A DNA stretch of 64,000 bases. Source: Hordeum vulgare subsp. vulgare. Its lineage: Eukaryota > Streptophyta > Magnoliopsida > Poales > Poaceae. This document shows positions 27,025-39,546 of this stretch, one piece after another. The stretch covers positions 1 through 64,000 of the forward strand of contig NW_025422615.1 in the NCBI RefSeq assembly GCF_904849725.1, written 5' to 3'. The notes below the pieces were generated by a model. That model saw only the letters and a list, made by a program, of their open reading frames with translations, did not search any database and was not told the origin of the DNA. Positions within the stretch are counted from its first letter, which is position 1. Each line of letters opens with the position of its first letter. A program made the position numbers and the translations under genes.

Positions 27025-30000
27025 AACCGGACCCACAGTTCCCGAAACATTTGGAACGTCGGACGACCCAAAATGATTTACTAATAGGATACAAAATTGG
27101 CCACAATAGGCCAAAACTGCAAATTTTGGCGAGTTTCCTATAACCGGACATCGGGGTTCCCGAAGCGTCTGGATCATAGTAGGACCCAAAATCAGTGACT
27201 AATAGCATACAAAACTGTGGGTCAGAATAGCATAGAGAAGTGGCCAGAATAGGCCAAAATTGCGAGTTTTTACGAGTTCCCCGTAACCTGAGCTCGGGGT
27301 TCGCAAAACATTGGGATCGCAGCACGATCCAAAATCAGTGAGTAATAGCATATAAACCTGACCGGAAGAGGTCAAAACTGCGAGTTTTGACGAGTTTCCC
27401 GAAACCAGACCCTGGGATTCCCAAAATGTTTGGATCGCAGCAGGAACCAAACTTAGTGAGTAATAGCATACAAAACTGGTCAGAATAGATCAAAACCGCG
27501 AGTTTTGACAAATTCCCCGTAACCGGACCCCGGTGTTCCCAAAATGTTTGGATCGCAGCAGGAACCAAAATCAGTGAGTAATAGCATACAAACCTGGCAA
27601 GAATAGGTTAAAACTATGATTTTTTACAAGTTCCCCGAAACCTGGCCAGAATAGGTCAAAATGGACCATAGGGTTTCCGAATTATCCAATCATAGCAGGA
27701 CCCAAAATCAGTGACTAATAGCATACAGAAGTGGCTAGAATAGGCCAAAATTGTGAGTTTTCACGAGTTCCCCGTAACCGGACCCAGGGGTTCCCGGAAC
27801 ATTCGGATGACATCATGACCAAAAATCAGTGACTAATAGCATACAAAAGTGGCCAGAATAGGCCCGGGGTTCGCAAAACATTCGGATCGCAGCACGCTCC
27901 AAAATTAGTGAGTAATAGCATACAAACCTGGCCAAATAGGTCAAAACTCCGAGTTTTGACGAGTTCCCCGAAACCAGACCCACAGTTCCCGAAACAGTTG
28001 GAACGTCGGACGACCCAAAATGAGTGACTAATAGGATACAAAATTGGCCACAAATAGGCCAAAACTGCGAGTTTTGACGAGTTCCCTATAACCGGACATA
28101 GGGGTTCGCGATGCGTCTGGATTGCAGTAGGACCCAAAATCAGTGACTAATAGCATACAAAACTGTGGGTCAGAATCGCATAGAAAAGTGGCCAGAATAG
28201 GCCAAAATTGCGAGTTTTTACGAGTTCCCCGTAACCTGAGCTCGGGGTTCGCAAAACATTTGGATCGCGGCACGATCCAAAATCAGTGAGTAATAGCATA
28301 TAAACCTGGCCGGAAGAGGTCAAAACTGCGAGTTTTGACGAGTTTCCCGAAAGCAGACCCTGGGGTTCCCAAAAGGCTTGGATCGCAGCAGGAACCAAAA
28401 TCAGTGAGTAATAGCATACAAAACTGGTCGGAATAGACCAAAACAGCGAGTTTTGACAAATTCCCCGTAACTGAACCCCGGTGTTGCCAAAATGTTTGGA
28501 TCGCAGCAGGAACCAAAATCAGTGAGTAATAGCATACAAACCTGGCCAGAATAGGTCAAAACTAAGAGTTTTGACAAGTTCCCCGAAACCTGGCCAGAAT
28601 AGGTCAAAATGGACCATAGGGTTCCCGAAATATTCCAATCATAGCAGGACCCAAAATCGGTGACTAATAGCATACAGAAGTGGCCAGAACAGGCCAAAAT
28701 TGTGAGTTTTCACGAGTTCCCCGTAACCGGACCCCGGGGTTCTCGGAACGTTCGGATGACATCATGACCAAAAATCAGTGACTAATAGCACACAAAAGTG
28801 GCGAGAATAGGCACGGGGTTCGCAAAACATTCGAATCGCAGCACGCTCCAAAATTAGTGAGTAATAGCATACAAACCTGGCCGAATAGGTCAAAACTGCG
28901 AGTTTTGACGAGTTCCCCGAAACCGGACCCACAGTTCCCGAAACATTTAGAACGTCGGACGACCCAAAATGAGTTACTAATAGGATACAAAATTGGCCAC
29001 AATAGGCCAAAACTGCGAGTTTGGCGAGTTCCCTATAACCGGACATCGGGGTTCCCGAAGCGTCTGGATCGTAGTAGGACCCAAAATCAGTGACTAATAG
29101 CATACAAAACTGTGGGTCAGAATAGCATAGAAAAGTGGCCAGAATAGGCCAAAATTGCGAGTTTTTACGAGTTCCCCGAAACCGGACCCAAAGTTCCCGA
29201 AACATTTGGAACGTCGGACGACCCAAAATGATTTACTAATAGGATACAAAATTGGCCACAATAGGCCAAAACTGCAAATTTTGGCGAGTTTCCTATAACC
29301 GGACATCGGGGTTCCCGAAGCGTCTGGATCGTAGTAGGACCCAAAATCAGTGACTAATAGCATACAAAACTGTGGGTCAGAATAGCATAGAAAAGTGGCC
29401 AGAATAGGCCAAAATTGCGAGTTTTTACGAGTTCCCCGTAACCTGAGCTCGGGGTTCGCAAAACATTGGGATCGCAGCATGATCCAAAATCAGTGAGTAA
29501 TAGCATATAAACCTGACCGGAAGAGGTCAAAACTGCGAGTTTTGACGAGTTTCCCGAAACTAGACCCTGGGGTTCCCAAAATGTTTGGATCGCAGCAGGA
29601 ACCAAACTTAGTGAGTAATAGCATAGAAAACTGGTCAGAATAGATTAAAACCGCGAGTTTTGACAAATTCCCCGTAACCGGACCCCGGTGTTCCCAAAAT
29701 GTTTGGATCGCAGCAGGAACCAAAATCAGTGAGTAATAGCATACAAACCTGGCAAGAATAGGTTAAAACTAAGATTTTTTACAAGTTCCCCGAAACCTGG
29801 CCAGAATAGGTCAAAATGGACCATAGGGTTTCCGAATTATCCAATCATAGCAGGACCCAAAATCAGTGACTAATAGCATACAGAAGTGGCCAGAATAGGC
29901 CAAAATTGTGAGTTTTCACGAGTTCCCCGTAACCGGACCCAGGGGTTCCCGGAACATTCGGATGACATCATGACCAAAAATCAGTGACTAATAGCATACA

Positions 30001-31335
30001 AAAGTGGCCAGAATAGGCCCGGGGTTCGCAAAACATTCGGATCGCAGCACGCTCCAAAATTAGTGAGTAATAGCATACAAACCTGGCCAAATAGGTCAAA
30101 ACTCCGAGTTTTGACGAGTTCCCCGAAACCAGACCCACAGTTCCCGAAACATTTGGAACGTCGGACGACCCAAAATGAGTGACTAATAGGATACAAAATT
30201 GGCCACAAATAGGCCAAAACTGCGAGTTTCGACGAGTTCCCTATAACCGGACATAGGGGTTCGCGATGCGTCTGGATTGCAGTAGGACCCAAAATCAGTG
30301 ACTAATAGCATACAAAACTGTGGGTCAGAATCGCATAGAAAAGTGGCCAGAATAGGCCAAAATTGCGAGTTTTTACGAGTTCCCCGTAACCTGAGCTCGG
30401 GGTTCGCAAAACATTTGGATCGCGGCACGATCCAAAATCAGTGAATAATAGCATATAAACCTGGCCGGAACAGGTCAAAACTGCGAGTTTTGACGAGTTT
30501 CCCGAAAGCAGACCCTGGGGTTCCCAAAAGGTTTGGATCGCAGCAGGAACCAAAATCAGTGAGTAATAGCATACAAAACTGGTCGGAATAGACCAAAACA
30601 GCGAGTTTTGACAAATTCCCCGTAACTGAACCCCGGTGTTGCCAAAATGTTTGGATCGCAGCAGGAACCAAAATCAGTGAGTAATAGCATACAAACCTGG
30701 CCAGAATAGGTCAAAACTAAGAGTTTTGACAAGTTCCCCGAAACCTGGCCAGAATAGGTCAAAATGGACCATAGGGTTCCCGAAATATTCCAATCATAGC
30801 AGGACCCAAAATCGGTGACTAATAGCATACAGAAGTGGCCAGAACAGGCCAAAATTGTGAGTTTTCACGAGTTCCCCGTAACCGGACCCCGGGGTTCTCG
30901 GAGCGTTCGGATGACATCATGACCAAAAATCAGTGACTAATAGCACACAAAAGTGGCGAGAATAGGCCCGGGGTTCGCAAAACATTCGGATCGCAGCACG
31001 CTCCAAAATTAGTGAGTAATAGCATACAAACCTGGCCGAATAGGTCAAAACTGCGAGTTTTGACGAGTTCCCCGAAACCGGACCCACAGTTCCCGAAACA
31101 TTTAGAACGTCGGACGACCCAAAATGAGTGACTAATAGGATACAAAATTGGCCACAATAGGCCAAAACTGCGAGTTTGGCGAGTTCCCTATAACCGGACA
31201 TCGGGGTTCCCGAAGCGTCTGGATCATAGTAGGACCCAAAATCAGTGACTAATAGCATACAAAACTGTGGGTCAGAATAGCATAGAAAAGTGGCCAGAAT
31301 AGGCCAAAATTGCGAGTTTTTACGAGTTCCCCGTA
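27025..31335. repeat. 2155-bp tandem duplication with out-of-register junction
   Basis: Between the monomer-1 anchors at 28774 and 29980 the interval is 1206 bp, about 258 bp more than one HOR. Near 29180 a monomer 4 (ending GAGTTTTTACGAGTTCCCCG) switches directly into the second half of a monomer 2 (AAACCGGACCC). The sequence after the switch has the rare variants GATTTACTAATAGG and CTGCAAATTTTGG, also found at about 27070-27130. Landmarks to the right lie 2155 bp from their partners (27335/29490, 28028/30183, 28401/30556). The segment from about 27025 to 29180 has been duplicated by exchange between monomers 2 and 4, leaving a ten-monomer unit. Confidence 0.85.
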
Positions 31336-34300
31336 ACCTGAGCTCGGGGGTCGCAAAACATTTGGATCGTAGCACGATCCAAAATCAGTGAGTAATAGCA
31401 TATAAACCTGGCCGGAAGAGGTCAAAACTGCGAGTTTTGACGAGTTTCCCGAAACCAGACCCTGGGGTTCCCAAAATGTTTGGATCGCAGAAGGAACCAA
31501 AATCAGTGAGTAATAGCATACAAAACTGGTCAGAATAGACCAAAACCGCGAGTTTTGACAAATTCCCCGTAACCGGACCCCGGTGTTCCCAAAATGTTTG
31601 GATCGCAGCAGGAACCAAAATCAGTGAGTAATAGCATACAAACCTGGCCAGAATAGGTCAAAACTAAGAGTTTTGACAAGTTCCCCGAAACCTTGCCAGA
31701 ATAGGTCAAAATGTACCATAGGGTTCCCGAAATATTCCAATCATAGCAGGACCCAAAATCGGTGACTAATAGCATACAGAAGTGGCCAGAACAGGCCAAA
31801 ATTGTGAGTTTTCACGAGTTCCCCGTAACCGGACCCCGGGGTTCTCGGAACGTTCGGATGACATCATGACCAAAAATCAGTGACTAATAGCACACAAAAG
31901 TGGCGAGAATAGGCCCGGGGTTCGCAAAACATTCGGATCGCAGCACGCTCCAAAATTAGTGAGTAATAGCATACAAACCTGGCCGAATAGGTCAAAACTG
32001 CGAGTTTTGACGAGTTCCCGGAAACCGGACCCACAGTTCCTGAAACATTTGGAACGTCAAACGACCCAAAATGAGTGACTAATAGGATACAAAATTGGCC
32101 ACAATAGGCCAAAACTGCGAGTTTTGGCGAGTTCCCTATAACCGGACATCGGGGTTCCCGAAGCGTTTGGATTGCAGTAGGACCCAAAATCAGTGACTAA
32201 TAGCATACAAAACTGTGGGTCAGAATCGCATAGAAAAGTGGCCAGAATAGGCCAAAATTGCGAGTTTTTACGAGTTCCCCGTAACCTGAGCTCGGGGTTC
32301 GCAAAACATTTGGATCGCGGCACGATCCAAAATCAGTGAATAATAGCATATAAACCTGGCCGGAAGAGGTCAAAACTGCGAGTTTTGACGAGTTTCCCGA
32401 AAGCAGACCCTGGGTTCCCAAAAGGTTTGGATCGCAGCAGGAACCAAAATCAGTGAGTAATAGCATACAAAACTGGTCGGAATAGACCAAAACAGCGAGT
32501 TTTGACAAATTCCCCGTAACTGAACCCCGGTGTTGCCAAAATGTTTGGATCGCAGCAGGAACCAAAATCAGTGAGTAATAGCATACAAACCTGGCCAGAA
32601 TAGGTCAAAACTAAGAGTTTTGACAAGTTCCCCGAAACCTGGCCAGAATAGGTCAAAATGGACCATAGGGTTCCCGAAATATTCCAATCATAGCAGGACC
32701 CAAAATCGGTGACTAATAGCATACAGAAGTGGCCAGAACAGGCCAAAATTGTGAGTTTTCACGAGTTCCCCGTAACCGGACCCCGGGGTTCTCGGAGCGT
32801 TCGGATGACATCATGACCAAAAATCAGTGACTAATAGCACACAAAAGTGGCGAGAATAGGCCCGGGGTTCGCAAAACATTCGGATCGCAGCACGCTCCAA
32901 AATTAGTGAGTAATAGCATACAAACCTGGCCGAATAGGTCAAAACTGCGAGTTTTGACGAGTTCCCCGAAACCGGACCCACAGTTCCCGAAACATTTAGA
33001 ACGTCGGACGACCCAAAATGAGTGACTAATAGGATACAAAATTGGCGACAATAGGCCAAAACTGCGAGTTTGGCGAGTTCCCTATAACCGGACATCGGGG
33101 TTCCCGAAGCGTCTGGATCATAGTAGGACCCAAAATCAGTGACTAATAGCATACAAAACTGTGGGTCAGAATAGCATAGAAAAGTGGCCAGAATAGGCCA
33201 AAATTGCGAGTTTTTACGAGTTCCCCGTAACCTGAGCTCGGGGGTCGCAAAACATTCGGATCGCAGCACGATCCAAAATCAGTGAGTAATAGCATATAAA
33301 CCTGGCCGGAAGAGGTCAAAACTGCGAGTTTTGACGAGTTTCCCGAAACCAGACCCTGGGGTTCCCAAAATGTTTGGATCGCAGAAGGAACCAAAATCAG
33401 TGAGTAATAGCATACAAAACTGGTCGGAATAGACCAAAACCGCGAGTTTTGACAAATTCCCCGTAACCGGACCCCGGTGTTCCCAAAATGTTTGGATCGC
33501 AGCAGGAACCAAAATCAGTGAGTAATAGCATACAAACCTGGCCAGAATAGGTCAAAACTAAGAGTTTTGACAAGTTCCCCGAAACCTTGCCAGAATAGGT
33601 CAAAATGTACCATAGGGTTCCCGAAATATTCCAATCATAGCAGGACCCAAAATCGGTGACTAATAGCATACAGAAGTGGCCAGAACAGGCCAAAATTGTG
33701 AGTTTTCACGAGTTCCCCGTAACCGAACCCCGGGGTTCTCGGAACGTTCGGATGACATCATGACCAAAAATCAGTGACTAATAGCACACAAAAGTGGCGA
33801 GAATAGGCCCGGGGTTCGCAAAACATTCGGATCGCAGCACGCTCCAAAATTAGTGAGTAATAGCATACAAACCTGGCCGAATAGGTCAAAACTGCGAGTT
33901 TTGACGAGTTCCCGGAAACCGGACCCACAGTTCCCGAAACATTTGGAACGTCAAACGACCCAAAATGAGTGACTAATAGGATACAAAATTGGCCACAATA
34001 GGCCAAAACTGCGAGTTTTGGCGAGTTCCCTATAACCGGACATCGGGGTTCCCGAAGCGTCTGGATTGCAGTAGGACCCAAAATCAGTGACTAATAGCAT
34101 ACAAAACTGTGGGTCAGAATTGCATAGAAAAGTGGCCAGAATAGGCCAAAATTGCGAGTTTTTACGAGTTCCCCGTAACCTGAGCTCGGGGGTCGCAAAA
34201 CATTCGGATCGCAGCACGATCCAAAATCAGTGAGTAATAGCATATAAACCTGGCCGGAAGAGGTCAAAACTGCGAGTTTTGACGAGTTTCCCAAAACCAG

Positions 34301-37300
34301 ACCCTGGGGTTCCCAAAATGTTTGGATCGCAGCAGGAACCAAAATCAATGAGTAATAGCATACAATACTGGTCGGAATAGACCAAAACCGCGAGTTTTGA
34401 CAAATTCCCCGTAACCGGACCCCGGTGTTCCCAAAATGTTTGGATCGCAGCAGGAACCAAAATCAGTGAGTAATAGCATACAAACCTGGCCAGAATAGGT
34501 CAAAACTAAGAGTTTTGACAAGTTCCCCGAAACCTGGCCAGAATAGGTCAAAATGGACCATAGGGTTCCCGAAATATTCCAATCATAGCAGGACCCAAAA
34601 TCAGTGACTAATAGCATACAGAAGTGGCCAGAATAGGTCAAAATTGTGAGTTTTCACGAGTTCCCCGTAACCGGACCCCGGGGTTCCAGGAACGTTCGGG
34701 TGACATCATGACCAAAAATCACTGACTAATAGCATACGAAAGTGGCTAGCATAGGCCCGGGGTTCGCAAAACATTCGGATCGCAGCACGCTCCAAAATTA
34801 GTGAGTAATAGCATACAAACCTGGCCGAATAGGTCAAAACTGCGAGTTTTGACGAGTTCCCGGAAACCGGACCCACAGTTCCCGAAACATTTGGAACGTC
34901 AAACGACCCAAAATGAGTGACTAATAGGATACAAAATTGGCCACAATAGGCCAAAACTACGAGTTTTGACGAGTTCCCTATAACCGGACATCGGGGTTCC
35001 CGAAGCGTCTGGATCGCAGTAGGACCCAAAATCAGTGACTAATAGCATACAAAACTGTGGGTCAGAATCGCATAGAAAAGTGGCCAGAATAGGCCAAAAT
35101 TGCGAGTTTTTACGAGTTCCCCGTAACCTGAGCTCGGGGGTCGCAAAACATTCGGATCGCAGCACGATCCAAAATCAGTGAGTAATAGCATATAAACTTG
35201 GCCGGAAGAGGTCAAAATTGCGAGTTTTGACGAGTTTCCCAAAACCAGACCCTGGGGTTCCCAAAATGTTTGGATCGCAGCAGGAACCAAAATCAATGAG
35301 TAATAGCATACAAAACTGGTCGGAATAGACCAAAACCGCGAGTTTTGACAAATTCCCCGTAACCGGACCCCGGTGTTCCCAAAATGTTTGGATCGCAGCA
35401 GGAACCAAAATCAGTGAGTAATAGCATACAAACCTGGCAAGAATAGGTCAAAACAAAGAGTTTTGACAAGTTCCCCGAAACCTGGCCAGAATAGGTCAAA
35501 ATGGACCATAGGGTTCCCGAAATATTCCAAGCATAGCAGGACCCAAAATCGGTGACTAATAGCATACAGAAGTGGCCAGAACAGGCCAAAATTGTGAGTT
35601 TTCACGAGTTCCCCGTAACCGGACCCCGGGGTTCCCGGAACGTTCGGATGACATCATGACCAAAAATCAGTGACTAATAGCACACAAAAGTGGCGAGAAT
35701 AGGCCCGGGGTTCGCAAAACATTCGGATCGCAGCACGCTCCAAAATTAGTGAGTAATAGCATACAAACCTGGCCGAATAGGTCAAAACTGCGAGTTTTGA
35801 CGAGTTCCCCGAAACCGGACCCACAGTTCCCGAAACATTTAGAACGTCGGACGACCCAAAATGAGTTACTAATAGCATACAAAATTGGCCACAATAGGCC
35901 AAAACTGCGAGTTTTGGCGAGTTCCCTATAACCGGACATCGGGGTTCCCAAAGCGTCTGGATCGTAGTAGGACCCAAAATCAGTGACTAATAGCATACAA
36001 AACTGTGGGTCAGAATAGCATAGAAAAGTGGCCAGAATAGGCCAAAATTGCGAGTTTTCACGAGTTCCCCGTAACCTGAGCTCGGGGTTCGCAAAACATT
36101 TGGATCGTAGCACGATCCAAAATCAGTGAGTAATAGCATATAAACCTGGCCGGAAGAGGTCAAAACTGCGAGTTTTGACGAGTTTCCCGAAACCAGACCC
36201 TGGGGTTCCCAAAATGTTTGGATCGCAGCAGGAACCAAACTCAGTGAGTAATAGCATACAAAACTGGTCAGAATAGACCAAAACCGCGAGTTTTGACAAA
36301 TTCCCCGTAACCGGACCCCGGTGTTCCCAAAATGTTTGGATCGCAGCAGGAACCAAAATCAGTGAGTAATAGCATACAAACCTGGCCAGAATAGGTCAAA
36401 ACTAAGAGTTTTGACAAGTTCCCCGAAACCTTGCCAGAATAGGTCAAAATGTACCATAGGGTTCCCGAAATTTTCCAATCATAGCAGGACCCAAAATCAG
36501 TGACTAATAGCATACAGAAGTGGCCAGAATAGGTCAAAATTGTGAGTTTTCACGAGTTCCCCGTAACCGGACCCCGGGGTTCCAGGAACGTTCGGGTGAC
36601 ATCATGACCAAAAATCACTGACTAATAGCATACAAAAGTGGCTAGCATAGGCCCGGGGTTCGCAAAACATTCGGATCACAGCACGCTCCAAAATTAGTGA
36701 GTAATAGCATACAAACCTGTCCGAATAGGTCAAAACTGCGAGTTTTGACGAGTTCCCGGAAACCGGACCCACAGTTCCCGAAACATTTGGAACGTCAAAC
36801 GACCCAAAATGAGTGACTAATAGGATACAAAATTGGCCACAATAGGCCAAAACTGCGAGTTTTGGCGAGTTCCCTATAACCGGACATCGGGGTTCCCGAA
36901 GCGTCTGGATCGCAGTAGGACCCAAAATCAGTGACTAATAGCATACAAAACTGTGGGTCAGAATCGCATAGAAAAGTGGCCAGAATAGGCCAAAATTGCG
37001 AGTTTTTACGAGTTCCCCGTAACCTGAGCTCGGGGGTCGCAAAACATTCGGATCGCAGCACGATCCAAAATCAGTGAGTAATAGCATATAAACCTGGCCG
37101 GAAGAGGTCAAAACTGCGAGTTTTGACGAGTTTCCCGAAACCAGACCCTGGGGTTCCCAAAATGTTTGGATCGCAGAAGGAACCAAAATCAGTGAGTAAT
37201 AGCATACAAAACTGGTCGGAATAGACCAAAACCGCGAGTTTTGACAAATTCCCCGTAACCGGACCCCGGTGTTCCCAAAATGTTTGGATCGCAGCAGGAA

Positions 37301-39386
37301 CCAAAATCAGTGAGTAATAGCATACAAACCTGGCAAGAATAGGTCAAAACAAAGAGTTTTGACAAGTTCCCCGAAACCTGGCCAGAATAGGTCAAAATGG
37401 ACCATAGGGTTCCCGAAATATTCCAATCATAGCAGGACCCAAAATCGGTGACTAATAGCATACAGAAGTGGCCAGAACAGGCCAAAATTGTGAGTTTTCA
37501 CGAGTTCCCCGTAACCGGACCCCGGGGTTCCCGGAACGTTCGGATGACATCATGACCAAAAATCAGTGACTAATAGCACACAAAAGTGGCGAGAATAGGC
37601 CCGGGGTTCGCAAAACATTCGGATCGCAGCACGCTCCAAAATTAGTGAGTAATAGCATACAAACCTGGCCGAATAGGTCAAAACTGCGAGTTTTGACGAG
37701 TTCCCCGAAACCGGACCCACAGTTCCCGAAACATTTAGAACGTCGGATGACCCAAAATGAGTTACTAATAGCGTACAAAATTGGCCACAATAGGCCAAAA
37801 CTGCGAGTTTTGGCGAGTTCCCTATAACCGGACATCGGGGTTCCCGAAGCGTCTGGATCGTAGTAGGACCCAAAATCAGTGACTAATAGCATACAAAACT
37901 GTGGGTCAGAATAGCATAGAAAAGTGGCCAGAATAGGCCAAAATTGCGAGTTTTTACGAGTTCCCCGTAACCTGAGCTCGGGGTTCGCAAAACATTTGGA
38001 TCGTAGCACGATCCAAAATCAGTGAGTAATAGCATATAAACCTGGCCGGAAGAGGTCAAAACTGCGAGTTTTGACGAGTTTCCGGAAACCAGACCCTGGG
38101 GTTCCCAAAATGTTTGGATCGCAGCAGGAACCAATCTCAGTGAGTAATAGCATACAAAACTGGTCAGAATAGACCAAAACCGCGAGTTTTGACAAATTCC
38201 CCGTAACCGGACCCCGGTGTTCCCAAAATGTTTGGATCGCAGCAGGAACCAAAATCAGTGAGTAATAGCATACAAACCTGGCAAGAATAGGTCAAAACTA
38301 AGAGTTTTGACAAGTTCCCCGAAACCTGGCCAGAATAGGTCAAAATGGACCATAGGGTTCCCGAAATATTCCAATCATAGCAGGACCCAAAATCGGTGAC
38401 TAATAGCATACAGAAGTGGCCAGAACAGGCCAAAATTGTGAGTTTTCACGAGTTCCCCGTAACCGGACCCCGGGGTTCCAGGAACGTTCGGATGACATCA
38501 TGACCAAAAATCAGTGACTAATAGCACACAAAAGTGGCGAGAATAGGCCCGGGGTTCGCAAAACATTCGGATCGCAGCACGCTCCAAAATTAGTGAGTAA
38601 TAGCATACAAACCTGGCCGAATAGGTCAAAACTGCGAGTTTTGACGAGTTCCCGGAAACCGGACCCACAGTTCCCGAAACATTTAGAACGTCGGACGACC
38701 CAAAATGAGTTACTAATAGCATACAAAATTGGCCACAATAGGCCAAAACTGCGAGTTTTGGCGAGTTCCCTATAACCGGACATCGGGGTTCCCGAAGCGT
38801 CTGGATCGCAGTAGGACCCAAAATCAGTGACTAATAGCATACAAAAATGTGGGTCAGAATCGCATAGAAAAGTGGCCAGAATAGGGCAAAATTGCGAGTT
38901 TTTACGAGTTCCCCGTAACCTGAGCTCGGGGCTCGCAAAACATTCGGATCGCAGCACGATCCAAAATCAGTGAGTAATAGCATATAAACTTGGCCGGAAG
39001 AGGTCAAAACTGCGAGTTTTGACGAGTTTCCCGAAACCAGACCCTGGGGTTCCCAAAATGTTTGGATCGCAGAAGGAACCAAAATCAGTGAGTAATAGCA
39101 TACAAAACTGGTCGGAATAGACCAAAACCGCGAGTTTTGACAAATTCCCCGTAACCGGACCCCGGTGTTCCCAAAATGTTTGGATCGCAGCAGGAACCAA
39201 AATCAGTGAGTAATAGCATACAAACCTGGCAAGAATAGGTCAAAACAAAGAGTTTTGACAAGTTCCCCGAAACCTGGCCAGAATAGGTCAAAATGGACCA
39301 TAGGGTTCCCGAAATATTCCAATCATAGCAGGACCCAAAATCGGTGACTAATAGCATACAGAAGTGGCCAGAATAGACCAAAATTG

Positions 39387-39546
39387 TGTGCACATTTTAT
39401 GGTCAGTCTGTACAACACAGTTTATATTCCAATCGTAAAAAGACGACAGAGAATGTAATGATTAAACACCTGCAGAGGAGGGGTTTTAAGCTTAATTATA
39501 CGGTGTGCACATTTCATGGTTAGTCTATACAACACACAAGAGCTAG
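39387..39546. repeat. Satellite/CACTA boundary with 33-bp direct repeats
   Basis: The satellite ends inside monomer 8 and is followed by unique sequence. The segment beginning TGTGCACATTTTATGG at 39387-39419 recurs at 39504-39536 with few mismatches, separated by 84 bp of AT-rich DNA. No CACTA-type terminal inverted repeat or 3-bp target duplication is visible. The repeats may be subterminal motifs of the transposon or the leftover of a rearrangement. I cannot tell which. Confidence 0.6.

Larger units (their letters stand above)
1..39389. repeat. 118-bp satellite array with 948-bp higher-order repeat
   Basis: The first 39.4 kb is a continuous head-to-tail satellite. Monomers of about 118 bp are recognised by an anchor of the type ATCAGTGA(C/G)TAATAGCATAC, and every eighth monomer is nearly identical. 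Monomer-1 anchors lie near 1287, 2234, 3184, 4130, 5079, 6028, 6976, 7924, 8871, 9817, 10765 and 11713, then at close to 948-bp steps up to 38510, which makes about 40 units. The array runs off the left edge of the window and stops inside a monomer 8 at about 39389. Read on the minus strand, the stretch around the anchor (GTTTTGT, CTATTACTCAC, TTTGG) resembles what I remember of the rye/wheat pSc119.2 120-bp family, and the monomer length agrees. That family call is an inference from memory. pSc119.2-type arrays are typically subtelomeric or interstitial heterochromatin. No gene or transposon interrupts the array. Confidence 0.96.

Noticed and set aside
1..39389. Regular spacing resembling a CRISPR array
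   Set aside because: The whole unit is repeated with no unique spacers, the period is 118/948 bp, and the setting is a plant nuclear genome.
198..39393. Many minus-strand open frames of 60-163 codons in the satellite (recurrent MLRSKCFANPELRL- and MVPAAIQTFWEP-type translations)
   Set aside because: They recur with the 948-bp period in several frames at once, because the monomer is poor in stop codons on that strand. The 118-bp length is not a multiple of three, and single-base indels shift frames freely between copies, so no coding constraint is seen.
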